This document shows, piece by piece, positions 33,301-45,712 of a DNA stretch of 64,000 nt. This DNA comes from Solea solea. Taxonomy: Eukaryota; Chordata; Actinopteri; Pleuronectiformes; Soleidae. The position numbers and the translations under genes were made by a program. The stretch's first letter is position 1. Every line of letters begins with the position of its first letter. Location of the stretch: assembly GCF_958295425.1 (NCBI RefSeq), contig NC_081153.1, positions 19,870,720 through 19,934,719 on the forward strand. Reading direction: 5' to 3'. Below the pieces are notes generated by a model. It was not told the origin of the DNA. It worked only from the letters and a program-made list of their open reading frames with translations, and did not search any database.

Positions 33301-36300
33301 AATAGTGAAATGCAAATGAAGATTCGCCCTCAGTCTCAAGGTGTCCGACTCCTGATCTGTGATCTATGTGACGTGATACCCACGGACAGGCAAGGACCAC
33401 AGTGGGTGGGGCCAGAGTCGGCGGGTGCACGTCAATTAGGCAGGAGTTTGTGGGCAAAGGAGTCAATCTCCTCTGTGGTCAGTGTCATGTGACGTCGACA
33501 CCTCCCACCCCCTCATGCTCCAGCCCACACCTCTATCTGCTCCATCTAAGTTTGAGTGGGAAATGTGATTAGTTGTGCCCTCGGGGCCAAAGTGACATCA
33601 CAGCGCAGAAAATGCGCCCGACTTTGAATCCCAATTCCCTCCTGATGTTCATAACCCGTCAGCCACGGCCACAGGGGGCGGCTCAGTGGGAGGGGAAGCC
33701 CGTCCACGTTCATTAAGACGTTTGACAGATAATCATCAGCAAATCGCCGCAGACACAAACACATGCTGACGAGCTACAGCACCAACTCGCCTCTGGAAAA
33801 TGGACCTGGTGAACTTTCACTTCAGTGTGGAAATAATGGAAGCCAGACTAAATAAGAGTTTTACATCACAACAAAGTGGCACCAATCGGCTGACACTGAG
33901 CTACATCCAAACCACCATGTTTTAAAAGGTCTCACGAGTCAAAATCTATCAACAGGAAATTGAATGCTTTGTTTAGGTTGGGATTATTCATTATACCTGG
34001 AAATTAAAGGTCTAGTGTGTAAGTAGAAGTGACAGATGATGACATCTTAGACTTTAATGATGAAACAAACAGAGGACTCCCTTTCCCAAGTGGGTCAGGG
34101 TGTCACACGGCGGTGAGACCTGTCCTGTTTTTATATTGTGACTTCCTGTGTTTTGACACGTGGCCTTTGAGGACCAGAAGGCGTACATACTGTTCTCGTG
34201 CAGAGCGCAGGAACTCCATTTACTAAAGACTGAAGCCCGAGAAGACGCTGCTTCGATGATGATTTACCGGAACAAACAATTCTTGACAGCACACCTCATG
34301 ACTGCTGTGTTTGCAGCCAAACAGGAAGTGGTAGCACCATAAATAGTCTTCAACGGGAAGTGATATCATGATTCAAATGAGTCAAAACTTTATATACAAA
34401 TATTAACAAAAAAAAATACGGAGGTACATTTGGCAACATAAATCAACATTAACCAATTATTTACCAAAAGAAAAAGAGCAATAAATGCCTAACAGTTCTA
34501 CTGTTAATGAGAAACAACAAAAATGCTCAGTGAAACTAAAAAGCTTTTTGTTTGCACCTATGGGCGGAGTCACAAGATGAACGAATGCAGGAAGTGACAC
34601 CATTTCCGTTTTGTCTCTGTTTTCAAACTAAATGGCAGTGTTGACACCCGTGTTGCTCCGTAACGTGGCCTACAGGCGTAAACTACAGCGGTAGCGGTAT
34701 CATGTGTCTTCCTGGCACTGGACCCCCCCACCACCCGTCCCCTGTCCCCTGTCCCCTGAGAGCATCCTCTGCCTGTTGGCCAACAAATATCCACCAGGCT
34801 CCACACACACACACACACCCTCCTCGCGCCACTGCCAGCTCCAGACACATTCATGTTTGCTTGACAGTGTGCACCCTGCTGGGACTCAACACGCCAAATG
34901 GTGGCCGTCAGTGGCGCAGTGACAGCTTTTTTCTCGTGGCGGCCATATGCACGGCGCTCCCTTGTTTTCTGGTGTGCGCCTTCCGTGGATGATGTGCGTT
35001 TTGTTGAAAAAGCTGCGAGCAGGGTGAGGTGTCATCAGTATGCGCGACGCTGCGCCAGTTTGCCAGCAACACGCCTGAAACAATGCCAGTGGACCACACT
35101 GTGTGGGCAGATGGGCGTCCACCAGCTGCACCAGCTGATACACAGGGGGGCTGCAGCAGGCACTTCACCACACCATATTTGAGGTATTACACAGAAAAGT
35201 GGATGACGAGAAGAGGGAGATGAAAGACGGACAAAAGAGTGCGGTGAAACAAAAAGAAAAAGAGAAATGAAAGAGGAGAGGAAGGAGAGGAAAATGAGAC
35301 ATGTAGAGGAGAATAGAAGGAAAGGGAGAAACCGAGAAGGGAAGGAGGAGAGGAAACAAAAGGCGAGAGATGCCTGTGCAGCCTGAAGATGACGTGATGG
35401 GAGTCGGCAGCTGCCCCCTTCTTCCCTTTCACTGTGCAGGAGGGTGATGGACATTATGTAACTCGAGCACCTTTTACCAGCCTGCAGTACCCACCCGGCT
35501 GGGTACGAGCACACACACACACACACACACACATCAAACGCACCATCATCACAGCGCATTGTGTCACTAACGAGGACATTTTCCAACTCGCCAGAAACTG
35601 AGCAAACGCCTAAACGCACAGCTGAGATGATTCACCATCTGCTGCCGAGCAGGAAAATAAACAGCACGGGCAGTGTTTTGATCATTTATTAAATTATAAT
35701 CCATAACGCCACATGTTCCCTTGATGCAGTGTCATACTTGTGACAACCTGGTGATTTAGTTTGTCTTATACAATAGTGAAGTTATAGATTTTTGACTGAT
35801 GATACAACGTGGGAATTTTCCTGTTGCATTATTAGGCAATCAACAGAATAATGAAAAAAAAAACAGTTTCCCTTTTTTTTCTTTCATATTTAATCTCTTT
35901 GAATAGGTTTGGTTTTTGAAGAAACGGGCTTTGGGAACTGAACCAATAATAATAACTATTAAAAAAAGAAGACTGAGACTTAGTGAGGAAGTTAGCTCGG
36001 TCATTAATTGACTCGTGAAACTATCACACACAACAATTTTGTGTTATTTTCAAGCAAAAATGCCAAGAATTATTCAGCCTCTTCTGTATGTTTTCTTAAT
36101 TGATGATGAACACATTTATTAAGAGTAAAAAAAAACATGTCATACCAGGAAATTTTTTAACCAAATAACCAAATTAATGGGGAGCTGTTTTCATACTCGT
36201 CAGACTTTTTCCTTAACTGTGATCGGAGGAGGATAAAGAGGCAGTGAGGCTCAGAGTCTGCCAGCTACAGCAGCTGCGGGAAAGAAAAGTGGTTTGTATC

Positions 36301-38643
36301 CAAAGTCTGAGTTGTGTTAACTGTGATTAACACCCAATTTGTTCCTCGGTGTAATTAGAGTTTTATATAACAGATGTAGAGGCAATAATATTCTCCTGCT
36401 TTGACAGAGAATCCAAGTCACTCACTGAAGACCTGCAATCAGGCTTCACATGAGAATAATGCTATTATTAAACAAGGACGTGTCCTCCTCTGGTAGTCAT
36501 AACAACAGCTGGGAGATGCCTGAGCTCTGCAGAATTCCCTGTCACCTTTACGGGACGAGCCTGGGAGACGCTGTGTTTTTGGAGGACTCAGCAGCTGACC
36601 AGTGCAGTCGGTGGCCAGAACGGTTACTGTCAGCATCTGACACATTTTTTGTGGTCAAAGACACGCCTGTAAAAAAAGAAGAAGAAAAAAAGAGGGACTC
36701 CAGGGAGACGAGCCAGACTGAGAGACAAAGAAAGAGCGAGCGCTACAGGCGCTGCATCGACTTCTCCCTCTGTGATCATCACGGACGGACGATGAAGCAG
36801 AGCGGAGGAATCTCCCATTCACTAACCTGCAGTCTGTCATCATCACACAGCTCACAGCCTCTCTCTCCCTCTCCTTCCTCATGGGCAGTCGATTTTTGAC
36901 ATTTTCATAGAATTACTATCAACAGATTATTATCTAATCCATCAGCTGATTACGACTGTTCTCAGAAACAGAGACAAATGCTGCTCAGTCACTAAAACTT
37001 CATTATGTCATGACCTGTTTTGTGTATTTAATGTATATTGCTATCTATTTAAATGTTTTTATGGACACAAAATGCTGATTAAAGAGACAGACGTTAAGCT
37101 ATTTTGTGCACGACTTATAATGATTCAACTATCAGATGGAGAAACACATATCGGCCAAAAAACGTTGGCATCTATTTCTCTAGATCCGTGTAGAAACCTG
37201 TATGAGTTGACCTCTAGTTCACTAATTAACAGAGATGGAGAGATAAATAAAGATGGAAAAACACAGAGCTGGGTATCGAGTATGAATTATTTTTTGGTGC
37301 AAAGTGTGACAGAAATGCAAGGGTTCACAAGTGTGATGATCAATTATCTTATCTTAAACTTGGAGTTTTATTTGTGCTGCTTGTCTCGGCACACACAACC
37401 ACAACGTTTCCTGGTTCTGCTGTTGTTTGACTGACAGGACGCCCAACTGTTTGTTATCAATCAGCGGGGTTTGAATATCAGATCCACCATACAGATTAGA
37501 TTTTAACCTGAACTTTTAACATGAAATAATCTTTGTTCTTTTAGCAGCAAATCATAATTATCTTGTTTCATAAATAAGGTGTTCTATAATGTCTGAAAAC
37601 CCCCGAAAAATATGAAATATTCTCTTCATATTTCCACCCTATGTTGACACTTTATCACTCATGTTGTCACTGTGTTTGCTTTGTCTCTAACCAAAAACAA
37701 AAAGCTAAAAATAAAAATAAATAATTCATTTATCCTTCCATGTATTGTATCCATTTAAGACTGCTTTTTTATTTACCAGCGTTTCAATGCGGGACAAGTG
37801 TTCTGATTGAATAAAACATGGGGTGAAAAACATCAGAGCGCAAGGTATTATGTATTTACAAAAGAGTTAACAATGTTTGTGTTTAAAAAAAGAAATAAAA
37901 AAAAAAGACATCCAACCCTGGATGCAGATGAAGAGACAGTGGAAGCATTTTGAAAAACACGCAGCATAAAACAAAGCAGTGAAGTGAGTCCTGCTCTTTC
38001 TGCAGCCTGGACATCTGCTGCTGACTGCTAAACATCCCACCAGTGAAGGATGGAGTGAGGGAGGGAGAGAGAGAGAAAGAGAGGGAGGCTGCTGAGCTCC
38101 AGCTTTCCTCCACTGGGGAGACGTTGTTTATATGCAGCATGAAAGAGCTGAATGGAAAACACCGAGCCAAGGCAGCAGGTACAAGTAAAAAAAAATAAAA
38201 TACAGCATTAAGTAGAGCTTCAGGCAGCCGCCTTTTAATAATGTATGGCTATAAAGGAGGAGAGATGTATACGGTGCAACACACACACACACACACAGCG
38301 ATGACCAACATGGGAATGAGGATTTACCTGTCTGAGTTACCGTTCTCATTTTCTATAATAACAACACTTAGAGACGAGCGATGATTTGTGACGAAGCTGC
38401 AAACACCGAGTCAACCGATAAAATATTGATCACACTCTCCCCTCCTGCACGCACACACACACGCACACACACACACACACAGAGACTAAGACAGTGGTGT
38501 GGTGCTGTATCTGTACAGTACTGCTGCCCCCGCAGAACACCGTAGGTGGAAGAAGCAGCAGACTGGAGGCCACTGATTATTGGGAATGCGTGGGCATCCT
38601 TGTGAAAAATTGATATAACAAGAAATCTGCTGGGCGGCTAGAA

Positions 38644-38677
<34 letters not shown>

Positions 38678-39036
38678 GGGGGCTTAATAGTGCAGGCAGA
38701 GAGACGGACGTGAATATGATTATTACCTCTTCCATCTTTTTTTATACTTTTTTTATCACCCCCACTTTCCCCCCAAAAAATATAAAAAACATAACAATCT
38801 GCATGCACAAAAAATTGTATATAGTGACTTCATGCTTTCATTGGAGCAAATCATGGATAGTGTCACGCCTTTTTTGGGATGTAGATAATTGTAAGACTCT
38901 GCAGTTACATAAATATATGAATAAATGATTTCCATTATCGATTAATCTCTTGACTCGGGCTAGGGCTGTCATTTTAAAACAATGTTTCGAGTTCATAACA
39001 CGCTGCCATTCACAGTCTAATATGTAACTAATGCAT

Positions 39037-39055
39037 GGGTCAGCAGAGGGCGCTG
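39037..39055 (+). promoter_or_regulatory. CTCF-like motif within a dispersed repeat
   Basis: GGGTCAGCAGAGGGCGCTG fits the vertebrate CTCF core at 17 of 19 positions by eye. Its surroundings (GTGAGTGCAGCTCCACCTTA...CCACTTTGA) recur at 61438-61490 and more loosely at 47888-47925, so the motif belongs to a dispersed repeat. Binding is not shown. Confidence 0.35.
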
Positions 39056-40494
39056 TGAGTGCAGCTCCACCTTATATCCACTTTGAGTAAATTACAAAAA
39101 TAAGACAGCGACGAAGTTTGCTTTAGTCAAACTACACGGACGACAATCACGACACCAAAGCAACTGAAACGTAGACGAGGAAGTCAGAATTCAGACTCAG
39201 CTGTTAGCTTAGCTGTTAGCTGCTATACTCAGAAGTGAAGCCAAATGTTCACGTGTTCATGTTGAACATTGGTGATGAATTAATGGGCTATAATGTACAG
39301 ACGTGAGCACCAAACGCTGCAAATGAAGATAAAATGACAAAAGCTAATAATATTCAATAATTATTGGGCAATGGAATGAACTATTTGCTCAAGAGTGGAT
39401 GTCATGTCATCATCTCTGACAAAGGCACAGCACCACTCACTGAATTTACATGCATGGTAAAAGTCCTATTTTAGTCTAGTCTTAGTCCTGGATAACAAAC
39501 CTGTACGTTAGGTTACGGAGAAGACTAGCATGTACAGCACGATCCATCTCACTGTTTGTCGTTTGTTGTTCTGTGATTTAAAGGTCAACAGGAAACGCAT
39601 TCAATACACACTAACTAACGGAGTCAGACGGCCCAATAAATCGATTTCCTCCTCCGTGTATACTCGGACTGTCCGTCTTAGTCGGACTATGGCTTTAGCT
39701 GGATTAAACTGTGCATGTTAACGTACAGACTGGCTTTGAGGTTCAAGTTAAAAAACTATACCAACTCAAAGCTAAAAGCAGCACCGTGTTCCAGTCAACT
39801 GTCCCTGTACTTGAACTCAACACTTTCAAATCACAGTGTAAATCCTCAGGCTCAAATTGACTTTCACACGGCCCACTTGTTGTTGGTTAGTGCGGCGCCA
39901 CGTTTGAGTGACAGCGCGCCGACTGCTTCCTGTCTGCGCTGTTTCACGTCTCAATCTTAATCTGACGGGAGTGGCGATGTTTCAGCAGGCAGTCTCATCT
40001 CCACAGTAGACACGCAAACAAACACAAAAGTGGAGCTGAAGTTAGACTCACACACAAAGACACCTCAGAGCTTCAAGTCCCATTCAGAGCAGGACAGAGA
40101 CAGACAGACAAGACAGACAGACAGACAGACAGACAGACAGTCACTTCACACAGAGACAGAATACAGTGCGTCTCTGTGCGCTTGTTGCTGCAAGGACAGA
40201 ATGCTCACGTCTTACCCGCTGATTTCTGCTGATTTTCACGGAACAAACAATCAGTGACTCCTTTTGTTCAGGAACAAAAACAGCTCGAGAGAGAACGACG
40301 AGTACACACACACACACACGCACACACGTACACACACGCATGCACACACTCACACATACAACACTCCTGTGTCAACACAAGCAGTCGCAAGTCTGTGATT
40401 CCACCCTATCAGCTGTGGCTGTGCAGCGGTGTGGGGCGTAGCCAGCGGTTTCCTCAACATAATGTGACGAGGAGGGGAATTCCTGTAAGGCCCA

Positions 40495-40498
<4 letters not shown>

Positions 40499-40537
<39 letters not shown>

Positions 40538-40591
40538 TGTGTGAGAGGGGGGGGGGAGAGACAGAGGGAGAGAGAGAGAGAGAGAGAGAGA
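40499..40591. repeat. (GA)n microsatellite cluster
   Basis: Two GA runs (40499-40535 and 40568-40591) are separated by a TG/G-rich spacer. Confidence 0.95.
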
Positions 40592-41214
40592 GGGAGCTGC
40601 CCAAACAGAGCAGGCCAAGTGACGTCACATAAACCGGTTTTGGCACCCTCCAGGGGATCCTTCACTCCGTCTTCCCTCCCTCTTTCTGTTTGTGTTCGAG
40701 GGGGAGGAATTCAGCGCGCCCTGCCAATGACTGGTTGCCCAACAGTTCACTCACCGGGTGAGTTGAGGAAGACACCGTTGCTTAACCAGGGGATGACTTC
40801 ATTTTTCTCTTTAACCCCTTCACAACAACGTTAATCCTTGAAGCCACATTTTCACTTCCCCTTTTTTGTGTATTTGCAGTTGTTTAGTTTCAGTTTGCCG
40901 CTTCTCTGCCAGCAGTGTCCTCATAATCCCCCTCAGACTGAATCAGAAAACGCTTGGCTCGACACTGTATCCCTCTAATCCTGTCATTTCAGTCTCTGAT
41001 CATTAGCTCGTGATTAAAATCTGTTTGGCACTAATGTTTTAAGGAAACATTGGAAATTTGGAAGATCCCCTCCAGATGTGTTTGAAATAGAGCTGGGGAA
41101 TAATTCAGTCACAATACACATCGCAGTTTAATCTGAGGTTCAATGTATATCAATACGTTTGTCCATCGCACTTTAAGGTGTCAATAAAAAATATGTGACT
41201 ACTATTTTTGTAGT

Positions 41215-41258
41215 GGAAAACCAAACTAAAGCGTGCCGTGCCGTGCCGAGGCGAGCTG
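41215..41258. mobile_element. Right-end fragment of the GGCGTATTTCC-type MITE
   Basis: TAGTGGAAAACCAAACTAAA followed by tandem GCGTGCCGTGCC and GAGGCGAG matches the right terminus of the element at 32887-33300. It abuts a SINE fragment. Confidence 0.55.
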
Positions 41259-41385
41259 GGGCCAATAGAGACAAACAACCATCCACTCTCACACATAAAT
41301 CAATTTAGAGTGTTCAACTTGCCTAATCCCCAAATCTGTATGTATTTGAACTGTGTTAGGAAACCAGAGAACCCACACACACGAT
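41259..41385 (-). mobile_element. Decayed fragment of the same SINE as at 8829-9208
   Basis: Blocks AGAGACAAACAACCATCCAC, TTTAGAGTGTTCAACTTGCC and GAACTGTGTTAGGAAACC follow the order of the SINE body at 8829-9208. There are many substitutions and no tRNA head, so this is an old truncated copy. Confidence 0.75.
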
Positions 41386-41449
41386 AATTTACCATGATAA
41401 TTAGCAATATTGAGCCATATTGTCATATTCTCATAGTAATATTCATTGT

Positions 41450-41744
41450 AGAGCTGAAACAATTAATCGATTACTAAATGATCGACAACTATTTTGATAA
41501 TCGATTCATTGGTTTGAAGCTTTTTTCATGATTAAAACAAGATTTTCGATTGTTTAAGCTTCTTAAATATAAATATTTTATGTTTGTGGACAAAACCAGA
41601 CATTTGAGAACATCATCATTTCCAGGTTTGACACACCGACCAACACCGACCAACCGACCAATATTTTTTAAGGTTTTCTGACATTTTATGGACCAAACGA
41701 TTAATTAAAATTAATCGAGAAAATAAATCGTTAGCTGCAGCTCT
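41450..41744. mobile_element. AGRGCTGCAAC-family MITE, copy 1
   Basis: AGAGCTGAAACAATTAATCG at the left and CGTTAGCTGCAGCTCT at the right form inverted termini around about 295 bp of AT-rich sequence with several ATCGATT motifs. This terminal pattern is shared with four other segments in the window. Confidence 0.65.
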
Positions 41745-42764
41745 AATTGGTTGTATCACGTAGCCCTAGCTCCAAGACGCACAAAAAGTGCAATAACTTT
41801 ATCAAACACATCTTAAAAAGACGTCTTCTTCCTCACTGGAAACATAACATGCATAAAAGTATGTGTGTTTTAATCCACTGTTTGTCTTGTTCTATTAATA
41901 AAACAGCAATCTCTATCTTAAAGGGAGGTAATCCGTGGAAAATGTAGACACCCAGCAGCAATATTGTTTCTCAGTTTAACTCCCCCCCCCCCCCGCCAAA
42001 AAAAAAGGAGACATTCAAGGCTGCATGTGGGCGTTGAAGTGGCTGAGAAAACTACAGGAGTATATTTTAAAGTCAACATTTAATTGTGACTCTGAGTTGA
42101 AGTTTTCAAACGAGAAGTGGAGTCGCCTGGTAAACAGCGACTCACTGACACCGTCACACTGAGATAAAGCTGCAGGGTCAGTGGAAGAACCGTTCAATAT
42201 TTAAAAGGGAGGGGAATCACACTCTGCTCGGGGCAGACACACGAACAACAAACCTCCAGTCTGCAGAGTACACAACACTAACTGAGTGTTAAACGGCAGG
42301 AGCGTCTTCCTGAACGATGCTCCTCTGTACAATTCACCTCAGAAAAGAGGAAGTTCCCTTTTGTTGTGTTCGTCAGTCATCGCGGGGGGAATTCTGACAT
42401 TTAGGTCACCGAAGAGTTTCAGGTGCTATTGACACAGGCCCGGGGGCCACAAACACCATGACCGCGCACTTTGTGCAGCGTCACTGCGGCGGCACAGAAG
42501 ATAAACACTTCACAGGCAGAAAGTCCAGCACCGACATCCACGTCTGTAATTACAGGCCGACCGAAGCTGCTACAGCGACAGAAGTTGGTGTTGGGGAGTT
42601 GAAAACAAAAATAAGCAGTGACTCATTTTAGACACATTCGTGCTGCGTCACCACACGTCCGTCCTTTCTGTGCGGTTTCAGGCTCATCCTCCGAGGAGCT
42701 GGAGTCAAACCCAGCTGAGAGACGGGGTACGCACAACAACTTACACTGCTGTCACAAAACTACT

Positions 42765-42936
42765 AAGGCTGAAGATAGCAATTATTTTCCGATTTCCTCG
42801 ATGAGACGTCAGAAAATCCTTAAATTATTAAAAAACCCAGAGAACTACAAACAACTCCAAACAATAAATTGATCATCTAAAATAGCAGATTATTAATTTG
42901 GTCATAGATTAAAAATCAATTATTCGTTGCAGCCCT
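42765..42936. mobile_element. AGRGCTGCAAC-family MITE, copy 2
   Basis: A diverged copy with left end AAGGCTGAAGATAGCAATTA and right end ATTCGTTGCAGCCCT. Confidence 0.5.
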
Positions 42937-44261
42937 CGACCAACCCTGGAAAAAATCTGGAAAATTGAGACCAGGCCTTATTTGTTTGACGTTCACATGG
43001 GGTTTGGTATCTTTTAGACTTTTCCTTGTACCAATAATAACAGCAATGTTAAAGAATGACAAGGTGAATGTAAAGTAAAAACAACAGTAAAAGGTTAAAA
43101 AGTATTTTATATCCAATTGTTGTTTCTGCTCACAAACCCTGCCGCTGCTGTCGTGAATCAATAAAGTCAAATCTAATCTGATATAAATACCCAATACCCA
43201 ATATTAAAACCTTATGCAATTTGCACAGCTTTGGAATATATTTGTGTTAAAACTTGCACACACTGTACTCGTATCATCCGATAGGAGCACGGATGCAGCT
43301 GCAAAATGTTCTTATGGGAAACACCTTTAACCTGAGGAGTCTGTGCTGTCACCTCGTCTTAAAAATGAGCCGATGAGGGATCACTCTGTAAACACTGTCC
43401 GACACTAGTGTTTGCACAACGAGGTCTCACACACACGGTCTCATCCCTGTGGGAACATGTGAGTTAACGACAGATGAGCTGGCGATAATGCAACAGAGGC
43501 TGGATGAAGTAATCCAGCTCGTAACCTCTAATACTCTGCCCTCTACGTGCCGAGGTGTCCGTGAGGTTAAAGATGTGCACACACACACACACACACACAT
43601 ATAATAAACCAGTATCACACACCCTCAGTCGTGGAGTTTCGACACAATCCTGTGCCGAGTTACATTTGTTGCTAAAAATTTCCTCTCCTCTCCTCTCTGC
43701 AGTCAACCCGCCGCCCACGTTGACCCCTTCATACTCTGAATACCAAACTGAAACCAATCCAAAACCACATGGAGAGAGCTGATGAATAACAAAACTCAGT
43801 CGCACAGTTACACACTCTTCACAAAAGCTCCCTGCCCTGACCTCCCTCTCACTTGGCTTCATCTCATAAGTTAATGCATAAAGAAGCGATCAGAAAAATG
43901 CATTCCCACAGACAAAGGCTCGCATTCATCGCCTTTACACCGAGGGGAGATGATTCAACTTTCATCAGAAGGAAACGGTCAAACATCATTCTGAAACCAG
44001 AGGAGTCATCGATGATGGCCAGTAGTGGAAAGTACTCGAGCACAGGCTTCTTTTTCTTTTTTGGCACTCACTCTTTAGTACTTTCAAACTTTATTTTTCC
44101 ACTTCATTACACCTCCTACTCCACTACATTCATCTGTGACTACAAAATCACACTTGGAAACATAAAAGCAGTATTGGTTTCGATTTGCACACACACCAAC
44201 ATTTGAATTTGACCTCTGTATTTACCCCATCCTCACACACACACACACACACACACCACGT

Positions 44262-44395
44262 GCAGGAGCAGTGGGCAGCACTTGGTTGGGTACCTTGCTC
44301 AGGGGCACTTCAGCCCTCGACCTGCCAAGATTTAAAACTGGCAACAAGAACCAATTCCCTCACACTTGGCCATGTGCTGCCTAAATTAAAACAAT
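44262..44395. repeat. Dispersed teleost repeat fragment
   Basis: The segment with GTGGGCAGCACTTGG, then TACCTTGCTCAGGGGCACTT and CAGCCCTCGACCTGCC resembles a very common fish repeat with a CTTGCTCAGGGGCACTTCAG core. The family is not named. Confidence 0.55.
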
Positions 44396-44397
44396 CC

Positions 44398-44580
44398 AAT
44401 CCAATCCAAATGTATTTCTACGGCACATTTGAAAACAACCGAGATGACCAAAGTGCTTTACATCGCATAAATACATAAAACAGACAGGATATGACACAAT
44501 GTAAACAATAAAAAAGCAATATAAGAAAGCCAATAAAAACAGAATATAAAAGCACTAACACACAGAAACTAGGTCAATAA
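44398..44580. repeat. Dispersed repeat with CCAAAGTGCTTTACAT core
   Basis: Starts with CAATCCAATCCAAATGTATT and contains GACCAAAGTGCTTTACATCG followed by an A-rich tail region, a pattern frequent in fish genomes. The assignment rests on recalled resemblance. Confidence 0.5.
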
Positions 44581-45259
44581 AAAATTTATTTATATGAAGC
44601 ACTAAAACTGCCAACTCTTTTACATGGTCAGTGAACGCTGTTTGGGTTTTTTGTTGAGATTTAAAAACAGTATGGGATTAAATTTAATATCCTCAAATGG
44701 TTTTATTTCTATAAATTCAGATTATCCAACATTTCCCCAAAAGATCAAATATTACAGCATTTAACAGGAAAAAAACACTATACTACTACTACTATGAAAA
44801 ACGTAAAAACTGTTTTTTAACGGACTTTTTCATGTTTTTAAACATATTCTTGATTATACGATGAGAGAAAATACAAAATGATGCCATGATGGGGGCATCA
44901 ATGGTTGCCAAGGCGATGCAACCTGACCATAAAACTGTGTATAATAGGAGTGTGGGGAATCTAAACAGCTCGGGCAGATAGTTTGTGAGGATTGGTGCAA
45001 CATGGGATTCCACATTTTTGATCAATTGTTTGTTGTGCCATGATTGTTGTTTATTTTTACATCTCTTAACGCGACATTTGTGTTGATTTATTTACCAATT
45101 ATGATTATAACCTGCCATTTCAATGACAATAACATAAGTGTATAACAAATATGTTGGATTGATTCAGATTTTTCCAATATCCAAACCAGTGAATTTGACC
45201 AATACTGAAACAATACAGATAATAAGTATAGTATAGTATAGTATAGGCTTTTATTTGAA

Positions 45260-45712
45260 CCCTTTAACACTGAGCGTATCGCGCACATTTTGCGTTACCG
45301 TAATTATGTGACGGTTTGTGCAATTTCTGAGTTTTCTTTACTCGTGCTTAATATCGCGGTTCCAGAGTTTTCAGTTTTTGGCCTGTTTTTGGACTTTGAG
45401 ACAAAGACTCAAACCAACGTTATTTTAAATGTTTTACACTGTTCGAATTTCAAATTTAACACGCACAATCTGGTGTACATGTACAACTACAGTAGTTTTT
45501 CTTAATAAAACTTTTTGTTTTGCTTTCATTTTAAATTGTTAATACATTATTTGTACATGCAGTCAATTGTCAATAATTACTGCCAGATATTGAACGTTAT
45601 TCTCGAAAAGTGGGCAAAAGCACTTACTCACAGGAAATTTTCTGGCCCTTTTTTGAATTAAAATAAGCAAAAAAGTCCAAACAGCCATTTTGAGACTAAG
45701 GTGTTAAAGGGA
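45260..45712. mobile_element. MITE (CCCTTTAACAC family), complete copy
   Basis: This 453-bp element has perfect 11-bp inverted ends: CCCTTTAACAC (45260-45270) and GTGTTAAAGGG (45702-45712). The interior aligns with the intronic copy at 18906-19308. It has no open reading frame of note, so it is non-autonomous. The immediate left flank is a short TAGTA microsatellite. Confidence 0.8.

Larger units (their letters stand above)
33301..41214. other. Upstream intron or 5' flank rich in simple repeats
   Basis: No supported exon. The stretch contains (CA)n at 35510-35533, imperfect (CA)n at 38452-38480, (TG)n at 38646-38675, (ACAG)n at 40097-40141, mixed (CA)n at 40303-40347, (GA)n at 40499-40535 and 40568-40591. 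There is a short repeat-end-like sequence (AAAGGTCTAGTGTGTAA) near 34007-34023 and a CTCF-like motif at 39037. Longer ORFs (for example 35035-35619 minus and 36450-36899 plus) are low-complexity or unrecognisable. Confidence 0.55.
42937..45259. other. Non-coding stretch with dispersed repeats
   Basis: The stretch contains (CA)n at 43576-43600 and 44234-44255 and dispersed-repeat fragments at 44262-44395 and 44398-44580. No gene is supported; the ORF at 43464-43862 runs through a CA repeat and has no recognisable domain. Confidence 0.5.

Noticed and set aside
35035..35619. Minus-strand ORF of 194 residues
   Set aside because: It is low in complexity (CA repeat, then Phe/Ser-rich sequence from a purine-rich stretch), with no domain or supporting signals.
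36450..36899. Plus-strand ORF of 149 residues
   Set aside because: No recognisable domain, splice context or conservation evidence; it includes a purine-rich low-complexity run.
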